Assembly (NCBI GenBank): GCA_014377915.1
Contig: JACMOT010000330.1
Span: 1-26,508, forward strand
Direction of reading: 5' to 3'
Length of the DNA: 26,508 nt
DNA from: Tardiphaga sp.
GTDB taxonomy: Bacteria; Pseudomonadota; Alphaproteobacteria; Rhizobiales; Xanthobacteraceae
Below the pieces are notes generated by a model. That model saw nothing but the letters and a program-made list of their open reading frames with translations. It had not been told where the DNA came from and did not search any database. Position 1 is the first letter of the stretch. Each line of letters opens with the position of its first letter. Made by a program: the position numbers and the translations under genes. This document shows positions 1 through 8,296 of this stretch, one piece after another.

Positions 1-1335
1 AACCGGCTGAACGACAAGCTGGCCGCAGCCAATACCGCCGCGTTGGTGCTGGACGCCGCGCCGCTCGGCCTGGTGCCGGAATCGCTGTCGCGGCAGATCT
101 TGGGCAGCATCGGCGCCCGCGCCGTGGCCATCAAGATGGGTCAGCAGCGCCGCCTGCTGGCCAGTGCCGACCTGCCGCCACAGATCGACCATGACGTCGA
201 TATGCGCTCCATCACGGTGTGGTCGGCGATCGTCGACACGTTCGAGATCATGCTGGAAACCGGCAACCAATCGATCCGGGTGATCGGGCCAGTGCCGGCG
301 GGTGCCCAGAAGGGGGCACAGTTCATCGAAGTGGTGATCGACGAGCTGCCACTGCGGCAGGCGATGTACCGCTTCTCCAGCAATCTGCTGCTGGTGTCGC
401 TGGGGATTGCGATTCTGACGGCTGGGCTGGTCTATCTGGCCCTGCATTACCTGTTCGTGCGACCGATGCGGTATCTCACCGCCAATCTGGTCGCCTTCCA
501 CGAAAATCCGGAAAGCCTGTCCCGGATCATCATTCCGAGTCAGCGGGGCGACGAGATCGGCGTCGCCGAGCGCGAATTGTCGGACATGCAGCGCGACCTG
601 GTCTCGATGCTGCACCAGAAGAGCCGGCTGGCGGCGCTCGGTCTCGCGGTATCCAAGATCAACCACGATTTGCGCAACCTGCTGGCCTCGTCGCAGCTGC
701 TCTCGGACCAGCTTGCCAGCGTGCCGGATCCGCGTGTGCAGCGCTTCGCGCCCAAGCTGATGCGCTCGCTCGAACGCGCCATCGCGTTCTGCCAGTCGAC
801 GCTGTCCTACGGCCGCGCTCAGGAGGCCGCCCCCGACCGCAAGCGGGTTCTGGTGGAGCCGGTGGTCAACGAAGTCCGCGAATCCGCGGGTCTGGCGTCG
901 GATGCGTCGATTTCCTGGATCAATGCCATCGAGCGCGGCCTGACCATCGACGCCGATCCCGACCAGCTGTTCCGGATCCTGCTCAACCTCGTGCGCAACG
1001 CCGCCCAGGCGCTGGAGGGCCAGCCGCGGAGCGATGGCGCCCCGCAGCAGATCCGCGTCACCGGCCGCCGTGAGGGGTCTGTGACCATCCTGGAAGTGTC
1101 CGATACCGGCCCCGGCGTGCCGCAGCGCGCCCGCGATCATTTGTTCGAGGCGTTTCAGGGCTCGGCGCGCCCCGGCGGCAGCGGGTTGGGGCTGGCGATC
1201 GCCGCCGAGCTGGTACGGGCCCATGACGGCGACATCCATCTGGTGGAAGGCACGCTCGGCGCAACCTTCCGCATCACCATGCCGGACCGCCCGGTCGAAC
1301 TGCACAGCATCCGCAGTGAACGTGCCCGGGCCTGA
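1..1335 (+). CDS. Sensor histidine kinase, 5'-truncated by the window edge
   Basis: The frame is open from base 1, so the true start lies outside the window; 444 codons are visible. It is a membrane sensor kinase that would autophosphorylate on histidine and pass phosphate to a response regulator not seen here. Visible order, in window residues: part of an extracytoplasmic sensor region (about 1-128), a transmembrane helix (about 129-153), a HAMP linker (about 150-205), the H-box with NHDLRN (His near 222), the N-box NLVRNAAQAL (about 329-338), the G1 box DTGPGVP (about 368) and the G2 box GGSGLGLAI (about 392-400). All kinase boxes are intact, so the protein should be active. It ends at TGA just before a hairpin. 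No response regulator gene follows; a tRNA is next. The signal sensed cannot be read from the sequence. Confidence 0.93.
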   Translation, partial: NRLNDKLAAANTAALVLDAAPLGLVPESLSRQILGSIGARAVAIKMGQQRRLLASADLPPQIDHDVDMRSITVWSAIVDTFEIMLETGNQSIRVIGPVPAGAQKGAQFIEVVIDELPLRQAMYRFSSNLLLVSLGIAILTAGLVYLALHYLFVRPMRYLTANLVAFHENPESLSRIIIPSQRGDEIGVAERELSDMQRDLVSMLHQKSRLAALGLAVSKINHDLRNLLASSQLLSDQLASVPDPRVQRFAPKLMRSLERAIAFCQSTLSYGRAQEAAPDRKRVLVEPVVNEVRESAGLASDASISWINAIERGLTIDADPDQLFRILLNLVRNAAQALEGQPRSDGAPQQIRVTGRREGSVTILEVSDTGPGVPQRARDHLFEAFQGSARPGGSGLGLAIAAELVRAHDGDIHLVEGTLGATFRITMPDRPVELHSIRSERARA

Positions 1336-1336
1336 C

Positions 1337-1353
1337 GACCGGTCAAACCGGTC
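1337..1353 (+). terminator. Hairpin right after the kinase stop codon
   Basis: A perfect 7-bp stem GACCGGT / ACCGGTC with a CAA loop begins one base after the kinase stop codon. There is no T-run; a G-run follows instead. It may help end the kinase transcript, but it is not a canonical intrinsic terminator. Confidence 0.4.
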
Positions 1354-1356
1354 AGC

Positions 1357-1369
1357 GGGGGGGGGGGGG
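1357..1369. repeat. Homopolymer tract of 13 G
   Basis: Thirteen consecutive G bases follow the hairpin downstream of the histidine kinase. Tracts this long are prone to replication slippage and to sequencing miscounts. It lies after the stop codon, so length change would not alter the kinase. Confidence 0.95.
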
Positions 1370-1612
1370 CTGCGACCAGCGATTCGGTCGAGCCGGAATA
1401 ATTTCACTCCGGTTTTCGGTTGTCGCGTCGCGCCGGAGCGCCGTGTGGCGGTGCAATACCGCCTGAAACGGCGTGATTTGCAAATGACCACGAAACTGTC
1501 ATGCGGCGCTTGCCAAGCCTGTCCGGACTCGGTAGCTATGGCGCGCTTTCGCAAACCACCGGTTTCGAAACATGAGGCATCGGCGGGTTCAGGCCCCCGG
1601 TGCTCAAGGCAC

Positions 1613-1689
1613 GCGCCCGTAGCTCAGCTGGATAGAGCACTAGACTACGAATCTAGGGGTCAGAGGTTCGAATCCTTTCGGGCGCGCCA
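1613..1689 (+). tRNA. tRNA-Arg(ACG)
   Basis: A complete 77-nt cloverleaf including encoded CCA. The acceptor stem GCGCCCG (1613-1619) pairs with CGGGCGC (1679-1685). The anticodon stem CTAGA/TCTAG encloses the loop CTACGAA with anticodon ACG at 1647-1649. The T arm has the canonical TTCGAAT loop with one G-U pair in its stem. ACG (read as ICG after deamination) decodes CGU, CGC and CGA. The neighbours are a kinase upstream and the flagellar cluster on the other strand downstream; no integrase gene is beside it. Confidence 0.97.
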
Positions 1690-1695
1690 TTTACA

Positions 1696-1721
1696 ATCGG
1701 GCCAAGAGCCACGGGCCCGAT
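1696..1721 (+). terminator. Hairpin downstream of tRNA-Arg
   Basis: An 8-bp perfect stem ATCGGGCC / GGCCCGAT with a 10-nt loop starts 7 nt after the tRNA CCA end. It could mark the 3' end of the tRNA transcript. No T-run follows, so the call is tentative. Confidence 0.4.
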
Positions 1722-1843
1722 GGGTTACCACCCAGGGATTGGGTAGCCCGCATCTAGTCCTTTAGCTGACTATGTTGAGTTATTTGGCTTGGACGATGTG
1801 CCTGGCGCAGCTTGATGAGCGCCGCTAGGCGGACGGCTGAACT

Positions 1844-1865
1844 GCTGGCCCTGCCGCAGGCCAGC
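1844..1865 (-). terminator. Hairpin downstream of flgL
   Basis: A 7-bp stem GCTGGCC / GGCCAGC lies 9 nt beyond the flgL stop codon on the minus strand. It is placed to end the flgD-flgL transcript, but no U-tract follows, so it may act as a 3' stabilising structure or with Rho. Confidence 0.4.
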
Positions 1866-1874
1866 GAAATTCCG

Positions 1875-2786
1875 TTAATGTAGATAGCTCGCCAGATTGA
1901 GGCTCTGCACCTTGGCGATCGCCGCGTAGGATGCCGTCAGTTGCGCCTGGTAGGTCGACAGCGATGCCGTGACGGCGGCGACGTCGACGCCGGTGAGGTC
2001 GCTGCCCAGGGTCTGGGCGTAGGATTGATATTCGGTCTGTGAGGCGTTCGCCTTCTCGATCGACGCCTCGGCATTGGAAATCCTGCTCTGCACAACGCCG
2101 AGCGCGCTGACCGAGTTGGTAGTCAGATCGAGCGCCTCGTTCAACGTGTCGGTAGTCAACGGCGAATTACTGGCCACCAGGTTCATCGCCCGCATGATCT
2201 GCTCGAACGCGGTGTTGTCGGCGGTCACCCCGTAGGACACTGTCTGGCTGTCGGAGACGCGCACCGAGGCCACCGCGCTGTCGCCCTGATAGTAGCTGGC
2301 ATCGGCGGTCGATGGCGACGTGGCGGCCGCATAGGTCGTGCTGGAAATATCGACCGGGGCCTGGTCGGTCCTGGCACCGCTGAACAGATAGTTGCCGCTA
2401 TATTGTGTGTTGAGCAGCGAGGCCATCTCGGTCAGCATGTCCCGCGCCGATTGTGTCACGCTTGCGGAATCGGTGCTCGCGGCATTGGTGGCCGCGGTAA
2501 GCAGGCTGCGGAATTGGGTCGTCAGGTCGGTGATCGAGTTGACGGCCGAATACATCACCTGCACCTTACTGCCGGTTTGCGTCGCGGCGTCGATATAGGA
2601 TTGCGCGCGCGTCACCGAGACCTGCAGGTTCAGCACCTGCTGGGTCGACGAGCCCAGCCCGCCAAAATCCGGCGAGACTACGCCGGAGGCCTCCTGCATC
2701 TGTTGGTCGGCCATCGTGCTCTGTGTCTTCAGGGCCGCGGCAATCATCTGCTGGCTGATCGCGAAGGTGGCGACGCGCATTCCCAT
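1875..2786 (-). CDS. flgL: Flagellar hook-associated protein 3 (FlgL)
   Basis: 303 aa. FlgL is the second junction protein between hook and filament; it is secreted by the flagellar type III apparatus and stacks on FlgK. The N-terminal helix (MRVATFAISQQM) and the flagellin-like helical ends support the call. The 120-150 region contains LLNTQYSGNYLFSG, the typical FlgL/flagellin segment before the variable domain, and the C-terminal helical region ends in AKVQSLNLASYLH. The size is in the family range. The start is the ATG at 2786 (MGM); a second ATG two codons later is possible. It begins 11 nt after the flgK stop, so the two are co-transcribed. Its place as last gene of the hook block fits the usual flgK-flgL order. 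Confidence 0.93.
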   Translation of the reverse strand: MGMRVATFAISQQMIAAALKTQSTMADQQMQEASGVVSPDFGGLGSSTQQVLNLQVSVTRAQSYIDAATQTGSKVQVMYSAVNSITDLTTQFRSLLTAATNAASTDSASVTQSARDMLTEMASLLNTQYSGNYLFSGARTDQAPVDISSTTYAAATSPSTADASYYQGDSAVASVRVSDSQTVSYGVTADNTAFEQIMRAMNLVASNSPLTTDTLNEALDLTTNSVSALGVVQSRISNAEASIEKANASQTEYQSYAQTLGSDLTGVDVAAVTASLSTYQAQLTASYAAIAKVQSLNLASYLH

Positions 2787-2797
2787 GATCAGGCTTC

Positions 2798-4564
2798 CTA
2801 GGTGCTCTGGATGGCGGTCATCAGCGCGGTGAACATCGCATTGATCGATTGGATCAGCTGCGACGCGGCGGTGTACTGGTTCTGCAGCGTACTTATGGTC
2901 GCGGTTTCCTCGTCGAGATTGACCCCGGATTGCGACGACATGGCGCTCGAGAAGGTCGATAGCGTGGTCTGCTTGGACGTCAGTGTTGTGGTGGCCGTCG
3001 TCGCCCTGGAGGCGACGTTGGAGATGAGGTCGGCGGCATAGTCGGCGAACGATCCGGTGCTGGCGCCGAGACCGCCGCTCGCGCTGAAGCTGGTATTGCC
3101 GGTGAGCGCGGAATACAGCGCGTCGATCACGGTGGTCGAGCCGGTGCTGAGCACCGAACTACCGGTGGTCAGCGTCGCCGAAGAATCCAGCGTACCAACC
3201 GGCAGCAGGCCGGAATTGCCCAGGATGTCGCTGCGCACCGCGATATTGGACGCGCCGGTGCCGGTGACGAGGTCGTTGAGGCCTAGATAGTCCGACAGGC
3301 CGACCGCGGGACTGCCGACCGCGCTGGTCATCTCGTTGATGGAGACGCCATTGCCGCTGTTCGAACTCGTAATGACCAGGTTGCCGCTGGAATTGATCGA
3401 GGCGCTCAGTCCGGAAATGCCGTTGATGGCAGTCACGAGGTCGCCGACGGTGGAGATGGTCGATAGGTCGATGTCGCCATAGGACACCAGCTTGCCCGAC
3501 GCGTCCGCCGCGGCGATGCGCACCGTCCCGGTGGCGTTCAAAGAGGTTGTGGCGGTGACTGCCGTGGTGCCGGTCAGCGATGCCGGCGGCGGAACCGCGG
3601 TGCCGGCGTTGGACACCGCGTTGAGGCTCGACGCCAGCTGGGTGGCGAGCTGGTCGAGCTGGGTCTGTGCCGCCGGCAGCACCGTGTCGCGCAGGCTGAC
3701 CAGCGCACCGATATTGCCCGAGCCGATCTGCGAGGTGACGTCGACGCCGTTGACGCTGATGCCGCTGAGTCCGGTGCTCGCAGTCGTGTCGTAGGTCGAA
3801 ATCGCGGTGACCGATGAGGCTGCCGTGAAGCTGAGCGGATGCACGGAGCTATCGACCAGCGCCTGACCGGAGGCGGTAAAGATCTGCATGTCGCCCGATG
3901 AAGAGATGAAGTAGCTGACATTCATCTGCGAGGCGACGTCCTGCAGCGCATTGTTGCGCTGGTCTTCTAGATCGCCGGTGGGCTGACCGCTCGCCGCCGC
4001 CAGCTTGATCTGACCGTTCAGACTGGCAATGGCGTTCAACTGCGTGTTGACGTCATCCACCGCCGAGGCGATCGCGGTGTCGGCATTGCCGCGCAGGGTC
4101 TGGATGCCGCTCGACGTGTCGCGTAGTTGCGCGGCGACGTCATCCAGCGCACTAACCGCGTTGGCCTGCAGCGAGGCGCTGCTGGCGGTGCTGGATAGCG
4201 ATGACAGCGCGGTCTCGAGCGACGCCAGCGTATTGGCCAGCGAGGTGCCGGTGCTGTCGGTCCCGGTTGTGCTGCCATAGAGCGCCTGCAACTGGTCGAG
4301 ATAGCCGCTGCTGGTGGTGGCGCTGCCGAGCTCCGACGTAGCCGCGTCCAGCGACTTCAGCAGCAGCCTGTCGACATTGCTGGTGATGGCCGTGATGGTG
4401 GTGCCGGTGCCAACGCCGCCGCTGACCGTTGCCGCCTGCACCGCCGTCTTGACGGTGTAGCCGGTGGTGCTCGCATTGGCGATGTTGGCCGAGGCGACGC
4501 TGATCTGGACCTGGGTCGCCATCAGGCTGCTGACGGCAATGCTGCGTGCGACGTCGAGTGACAC
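2798..4564 (-). CDS. flgK: Flagellar hook-associated protein 1 (FlgK)
   Basis: 588 aa. FlgK is the first hook-filament junction protein. The N-terminus (MSLDVARSIAVSSLMATQ) and ANIANASTTGY (about residues 26-36) form the flagellar rod/hook N-terminal motif. The C-terminus carries the matching amphipathic helix (LQNQYTAASQLIQSINAMF). Between them is a long Ser/Thr/Ala-rich region as in surface-exposed FlgK domains. The start is GTG at 4564, chosen because the conserved N-terminus begins there and GAGG precedes it by 5 nt. It starts 24 nt after the FlgN-like gene stop and ends 11 nt before flgL. A chaperone gene directly upstream is expected, since FlgN-type chaperones deliver FlgK and FlgL to the export gate. 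Confidence 0.95.
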   Translation of the reverse strand: MSLDVARSIAVSSLMATQVQISVASANIANASTTGYTVKTAVQAATVSGGVGTGTTITAITSNVDRLLLKSLDAATSELGSATTSSGYLDQLQALYGSTTGTDSTGTSLANTLASLETALSSLSSTASSASLQANAVSALDDVAAQLRDTSSGIQTLRGNADTAIASAVDDVNTQLNAIASLNGQIKLAAASGQPTGDLEDQRNNALQDVASQMNVSYFISSSGDMQIFTASGQALVDSSVHPLSFTAASSVTAISTYDTTASTGLSGISVNGVDVTSQIGSGNIGALVSLRDTVLPAAQTQLDQLATQLASSLNAVSNAGTAVPPPASLTGTTAVTATTSLNATGTVRIAAADASGKLVSYGDIDLSTISTVGDLVTAINGISGLSASINSSGNLVITSSNSGNGVSINEMTSAVGSPAVGLSDYLGLNDLVTGTGASNIAVRSDILGNSGLLPVGTLDSSATLTTGSSVLSTGSTTVIDALYSALTGNTSFSASGGLGASTGSFADYAADLISNVASRATTATTTLTSKQTTLSTFSSAMSSQSGVNLDEETATISTLQNQYTAASQLIQSINAMFTALMTAIQST

Positions 4565-4588
4565 GGGGGGCCTCGCTGCTGCTGAAGG

Positions 4589-5047
4589 TCAGGCCCGAAC
4601 GCCGCGGGCGTAGGAGGCGGCGTGGCCGTTGACGCGGCCACCGGCGCCATAGGGCGAATTGTCGGAGATCTGCTCGCGGATCGCCGACATCACCGCGTCG
4701 ATGCGGCGCTGGCTGGCCTCGATGGCGGCGCGCAGCCGTGTCATATTCTCGTCCATCGCGATGCGCAGGCTGTCGATCTTCGCCAGCACCCGGTGCTGCA
4801 ACAGCCGGTCGGGCGTCTGCAGCAAAAGGTTCTTCATCGAGACTTCCTTGACCCACATTTCGAACATGTTGGCCAATTCGAGCTTGCGCTGGGTGTGGCG
4901 CGACTGCGAGGCGGGCAGCCCCATGGCCAGCGCGATGTTCTCCTCGGTGACCACATCGATCAGCGCGTCGATCAGCTCGATCAGGTCCTCGATGCGGCGT
5001 CCGTTGGCGCTATCAAGCGCGTGGCGCGGAGATTTCTGGTTGATCAT
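4589..5047 (-). CDS. FlgN-like flagellar export chaperone (putative)
   Basis: 152 aa from the ATG at 5047 (MINQKSPRHAL), which has GGAG 8 nt upstream; the open frame extends further up but that part has no flagellar features. The protein is mostly helical: an N-terminal helix of type EDLIELIDALIDVVTEENIA, then a second helical segment around SQSRHTQRKLELANMF, then a long C-terminal coiled region, ending in a loose tail with NSPYGAGGR. Length, helix pattern and the tail with YG.GG resemble FlgN, the chaperone that protects FlgK and FlgL before export. Its position directly before flgK supports this. Sequence similarity to classical FlgN is weak by eye, so a different small flagellar helper cannot be excluded. 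Confidence 0.62.
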   Translation of the reverse strand: MINQKSPRHALDSANGRRIEDLIELIDALIDVVTEENIALAMGLPASQSRHTQRKLELANMFEMWVKEVSMKNLLLQTPDRLLQHRVLAKIDSLRIAMDENMTRLRAAIEASQRRIDAVMSAIREQISDNSPYGAGGRVNGHAASYARGVRA

Positions 5048-5064
5048 GTGCGTTACTCCGTTGG

Positions 5065-5325
5065 TTATTTGTGGCGCGGCTGAGAGGCGCCGCGTGCGAG
5101 GGATCCGGTGCGGGCATAGGCGTTGATGGCCGTGGTGCGGGTTCCGACTTCTTTCATCTGCTCGGTCAGCACGGCGCAACGCTGGTTCAGTTCGGCACGC
5201 AGCATCCGGATGTCGCATTCCAGCGAAAGCACGTGGCGGCGGTCGCGTTGATGAGCGGTGGTGGCACTGGCGATCATGCGGCGCAGCCGGCCGAACAGTG
5301 CGTCATCCTGGCGGGTTTCGGACAT
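5065..5325 (-). CDS. Small coiled-coil protein of the hook operon, unknown function
   Basis: 86 aa, not recognised. It starts 6 nt after the flgE stop and ends 17 nt before the FlgN-like gene, so it is almost certainly translated as part of the hook operon. It is rich in Arg and Gln and predicted helical, with a heptad-like central part (LECDIRMLRAELNQRCAVL), and has no signal peptide or membrane segment. Candidates by analogy are a FliJ-like or chaperone-like export helper, but no motif decides this. An AGG 5 nt before the ATG may be its ribosome binding site. Confidence 0.75.
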   Translation of the reverse strand: MSETRQDDALFGRLRRMIASATTAHQRDRRHVLSLECDIRMLRAELNQRCAVLTEQMKEVGTRTTAINAYARTGSLARGASQPRHK

Positions 5326-5331
5326 TGTGGC

Positions 5332-6600
5332 CTATCTCATGCTCGAGATCAGGGTGTCGAACATCTTGTTGACGGCCGTGATCACCTGCGACGCTGCCGA
5401 ATACGCCTGTTGTGCCGAAATCATGCTGCTGAACTCGGTATTGGTGTCGGTGGTACTGGCCTCGAGCTCGCCGCCGTAAATGGTGCCGGCGCCGTTGGTA
5501 CCGGATGCCTGCAAAACGGCGGTGCCCGACGCTGCTGTGGCCTTGTAGAGGCCACCGCTATCGGCCGAGAGCTGATCCTCGGCGGTAAAGGTGGCTACCG
5601 GGACCTTGTAGATCGCGATGGTTTTGCCATTGGAGTAGGTGGCGTTGACGTTGCCATTGTCGCCGACAGCGATGCTGCTCAGCTTGCCGAAGGCCAGGCC
5701 GTCGGATTCAATGCTGGTCAGGTCCACTGCGGGCGTGGTGGCACCCGAAGAATATTGCGTCAGCCCGTTGGTACCGCCGATGGTGCCGAGGTTCATGGTG
5801 ATGGAGCTGTCGGTGGCGCCGTCGGTCCAGCCGGTGATGGCAACGGTGGCCGGGCTTGGGGTCGTACTTGCCAGAGAACCGTCGCTGTTGAAGGTGATGG
5901 CGATCGATCCCGATGCCGTTCCGGTGGTCGAGGTCGAATCCGATGTCAGCGTCGGATTGGAAAAACTGGCGCTCCAGCTGTTGGTGGCGGTCTTGGTCCA
6001 GGTCACTTGCATCGAGTTCGCGGTGCCTAGCGAATCGTACAGCGAGATCGAGCTGGTGAAGGTCGCGCCGGTCGCCGCATCAGCCGGCAGGTTCGCCGCT
6101 ACGGTGGTCTTGGTAGTGGCGCTGCCGCTGGTCTGCGCGACGCTGGTGTCGATCGGCACCAGCGTGTCGCTCGAGGCATTGCCGACCACATTGCCTTCGG
6201 CGTCGGTGCGCCAGCCAAGCAGATAGGCGCCGCCGCTGCTGGTCAGATAGCCGCTGCTGTCGATCGAGAACGACCCGTTCCGGGTATATTCCGTGGATCC
6301 GCCGCTCAGCGACGTGGTCACGGGGAAAAATCCGTTGCCCTGGATGCCCATGTCGGTCGCGCTGGTGGTGGTGGTCAGCAGGCCCTGCGTCGAGATGTTC
6401 GACGACGACAATGTGTTGACGCCACCGGATGCATAGGTCGTAGCGCTTCCCGAACTCGACACCAGCGACTCGAACGACGCAGTGGTCGTCTTGTAACCGA
6501 CGGTGGAGGAGTTCGCGATATTGTCGGAGATCATCGCGATATTGGCGCTCTGCGCGCTCAATGCGGAAATCGCCGAGGATAGTGCCCCTGAAAGACTCAT
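5332..6600 (-). CDS. flgE: Flagellar hook protein FlgE
   Basis: 422 aa from the ATG at 6600, preceded by GGAG with 7 nt spacing; the upstream in-frame extension is rejected because the conserved hook N-terminus starts exactly here (MSLSGALSSAISALSAQS). FlgE polymerises into the curved hook joining rod and filament. The rod/hook motif SDNIANSSTVGYKT lies at about residues 25-38. The FlgE-specific GNGFFPV segment is at about 86-92, and the C-terminal rod/hook helix (SSMISAQQAYSAASQVITA) closes the protein. The middle is Ser/Thr/Gly-rich. It begins 19 nt after the flgD stop; hook cap and hook protein are classic neighbours. Confidence 0.95.
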   Translation of the reverse strand: MSLSGALSSAISALSAQSANIAMISDNIANSSTVGYKTTTASFESLVSSSGSATTYASGGVNTLSSSNISTQGLLTTTTSATDMGIQGNGFFPVTTSLSGGSTEYTRNGSFSIDSSGYLTSSGGAYLLGWRTDAEGNVVGNASSDTLVPIDTSVAQTSGSATTKTTVAANLPADAATGATFTSSISLYDSLGTANSMQVTWTKTATNSWSASFSNPTLTSDSTSTTGTASGSIAITFNSDGSLASTTPSPATVAITGWTDGATDSSITMNLGTIGGTNGLTQYSSGATTPAVDLTSIESDGLAFGKLSSIAVGDNGNVNATYSNGKTIAIYKVPVATFTAEDQLSADSGGLYKATAASGTAVLQASGTNGAGTIYGGELEASTTDTNTEFSSMISAQQAYSAASQVITAVNKMFDTLISSMR

Positions 6601-6619
6601 GACTAGACTCCAGACCGGT

Positions 6620-7282
6620 TCAGGATGTGACGCCGATGACGCTGCTGACATCGAGTGAAGTGGTGCCGATCAGCAGCTTCGCGGTGCCGCTGGAGCTGTC
6701 GATGCCCGTGACCTTGCCGGAGATCGTCGTGTAGCCAGAGATCGCGGTGCCGCTGGAATCGGCCGCGCTCACCGTCAGCGAATAGGTGCCGCCGTCGGCG
6801 AGTTGCGTTCCGACAGTGGTCTTGCCATCCCACGTGAAACTATTGCTGCCGGCGGTGGTGGTGCCGCTGCCGGTCCACACCGCATTGCCCGACGAGTCGC
6901 TGACGGTCAGCGTCGTGCTGGCCGCGGCCGAATCCAGCGAGTAGCCGAACGCGATAGAGCCGCTCGTCAGCGTCGCCGAATCCGCCTTGGCCGTGACGGT
7001 CTGACCGATGTAGTTCGAGGAGTTCAGCGTCAGCAGGCTGTTGAACGATGTCAGCAGTGCACTCAGATTTGTGTTCAGCGTCGACTGCTGGTCAAAATTG
7101 GCATATTGGGTCATCTGCGTGGTGAAGTCGGTGGTGCTGGTTGGATCGAGCGGATCCTGGTTCTGCATTTCGGTCACCAGGATGTTCAGAAAGTCGCCCG
7201 AGCTCAGAGAGGCACTCGCGGCTGCAGCGGCTGTCGTCGCAGCGGTCGACGTCGTCGCCGCTGTCGTGGTGATGCTGGTCAT
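6620..7282 (-). CDS. flgD: Flagellar hook capping/assembly protein FlgD
   Basis: 220 aa. FlgD forms the scaffold cap on which hook subunits polymerise and is absent from the finished flagellum. The diagnostic N-terminal block FLNILVTEMQNQDPLDPTST (about residues 31-50) and the following TTQMTQYANFDQQ are plain. The C-terminal half has the beta-rich FlgD Ig-like part with FTWDGKTTVGTQLADGGTY. GGAG lies 6 nt before the ATG. It is the first gene of the hook block, with 386 bp of non-coding DNA upstream that holds candidate regulatory sites. Confidence 0.95.
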   Translation of the reverse strand: MTSITTTAATTSTAATTAAAAASASLSSGDFLNILVTEMQNQDPLDPTSTTDFTTQMTQYANFDQQSTLNTNLSALLTSFNSLLTLNSSNYIGQTVTAKADSATLTSGSIAFGYSLDSAAASTTLTVSDSSGNAVWTGSGTTTAGSNSFTWDGKTTVGTQLADGGTYSLTVSAADSSGTAISGYTTISGKVTGIDSSSGTAKLLIGTTSLDVSSVIGVTS

Positions 7283-7407
7283 GGCGTGCTCCGGCGGTTT
7301 TCGAAGCGCGTGGCGCTTCGGAACTGCTTCGTGAATGGTTGAGGTTTTGAATTCCGCTCCTTATTGAAACGGCCCTTCCGGGCGATTCAGGCGGATATTT
7401 TTCAGAC

Positions 7408-7425
7408 GCGAAAACGGCGCCGTCG
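7408..7425 (-). promoter_or_regulatory. Possible sigma-54-type promoter upstream of flgD
   Basis: Read on the minus strand, GG (7421-7420) and GC (7409-7408) are exactly 10 nt apart in the arrangement CGGCGC-N5-TCGC, a moderate match to the TGGCAC-N5-TTGC form. It lies about 125 nt before the flgD start and about 80-95 nt downstream of the ftr-like box, the relative placement seen in Caulobacter flagellar promoters. The match is imperfect and short motifs of this kind arise by chance in GC-rich DNA. Confidence 0.3.
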
Positions 7426-7504
7426 GGCCGCGTGGCAAATCCGAGTTGTGGCTGCGCCACAGTGCTTTTTGTGAATTGGTATCAGGAACGCAGGAACGCG
7501 CTTG

Positions 7505-7521
7505 CCCGGCAAAAATTGCCG
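7505..7521. promoter_or_regulatory. ftr/FlbD-like box upstream of flgD
   Basis: CCCGGCAAAAATTGCCG matches every fixed base of the Caulobacter flagellar ftr element as I recall it (C-CGGC--AAA--GC-G), the site bound by the sigma-54 activator FlbD. It is also a perfect inverted repeat, CGGCAA-AAA-TTGCCG, so a hairpin terminator for the minus-strand gene ending at 7669 is the main alternative. It lies 223 nt upstream of the flgD start. Confidence 0.45.
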
Positions 7522-7668
7522 CGGGTGAGCGTCAGCGGGGTGTGGATTTCGGTCCGGTGCGGTTGCGGGTTTCAACCCCCGTCCCGGATGCGGGGCAACG
7601 TTTCTTGCAATGCCGGAACGCGCCGAACGCCGCGATGCACGGCACGGTTCAACCGACTGGCTCAGAGG

Positions 7669-8073
7669 CTAGCGCGCGGTGACCGGCAGCGAATGCATTG
7701 CGTGTCGCATCATTGCGGCATCGTCGGGCGGTGGCGTGCCAACCAGGCCGCCGCACAGGCATAGCGCGAGGATCAACGTCGAACCTTTCGGCGGTACCGC
7801 CGACGTGCCGTCGGGGCCGGCGTGCTCGTTGTTCGATGGCTCGGAGGTGGCTTGGCGGGCCTTTTGCATGATGCGGTCGAGCAGGCCGTCGGGCGCGCGG
7901 ATAGGTTCGGCTCGAAGCACCTGGCGCAGCCGCCTGGATTCGGCCAGAGCGGCGCGGGCCTGGTCGGAGCCGCGCAACAGTAGGTTGGCGTCGTCCCGCC
8001 GCGGCGCCGGCCAGCTCGTCAGATCGTCGCCGAACCGGCCGAGCAGATCCTCAAACTCCGTGACATCCATCAT
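7669..8073 (-). CDS. WP-motif small membrane protein, possible anti-sigma-like factor
   Basis: 134 aa from the ATG at 8073 (MMDVTEFEDLLGRFGDDL); a longer open frame to 8184 is less likely because its added residues look non-coding. The N-terminal half has the pattern FGDDLTSWPAPRRDDANLLL followed by Ala/Leu-rich helices. I know this pattern (G.DL..WP....A...L) from small alphaproteobacterial proteins encoded next to ECF sigma factors and thought to act like anti-sigma factors. A hydrophobic segment STLILALCLCGGLVG near residues 100-114 could be one membrane span. Here the nearest ECF sigma gene is at 11408-12082, separated by flagellin, fliD and fliS, all on the same strand. Function is an inference from pattern and neighbourhood. 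Confidence 0.65.
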   Translation of the reverse strand: MMDVTEFEDLLGRFGDDLTSWPAPRRDDANLLLRGSDQARAALAESRRLRQVLRAEPIRAPDGLLDRIMQKARQATSEPSNNEHAGPDGTSAVPPKGSTLILALCLCGGLVGTPPPDDAAMMRHAMHSLPVTAR

Positions 8074-8296
8074 CGAAAGCGTATCCGAACAGCCAAGGGC
8101 CCTGAATGAAAATGAATTCAAGCAAGCCCACAATACCGCGGGCGCCCTTACGGTCCTAGGACACGCTTTGACGATAGGCAACATGAGCCGGCCTTTTTCA
8201 ACCGCGAAAAGCCGGATTACCCGTCAGCGGTAACTGAGTCCGGCGATTTTCCGGCGAACGTCAGTACGGACGGATCATGGGCCTGTCATTGAGGTA

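Larger units (their letters stand above)
7283..7668. other. Non-coding interval before flgD
   Basis: No credible gene was found in these 386 bp; the open frames here are short and lack motifs. The interval carries the ftr-like box (7505-7521) and the weak sigma-54-like promoter (7408-7425). It therefore most likely serves as the control region of the flgD-flgL operon and the 3' end of the gene ending at 7669. Confidence 0.6.

Noticed and set aside
1613..1689. tRNA-Arg as an integration site of a mobile island
   Set aside because: No integrase, no repeat of the tRNA 3' end and an intact flagellar cluster follow, so nothing supports an island here.
1223..1765. Plus-strand open frame of 180 codons running through the tRNA
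   Set aside because: It overlaps the kinase 3' end and the whole tRNA-Arg gene and has no recognisable protein features.
7853..7868. Sigma-54-like sequence TGGCGG-N5-TTGCA on the plus strand
   Set aside because: Spacing is right, but it lies inside a minus-strand gene and no plus-strand gene follows for several kb, so chance is the better explanation.
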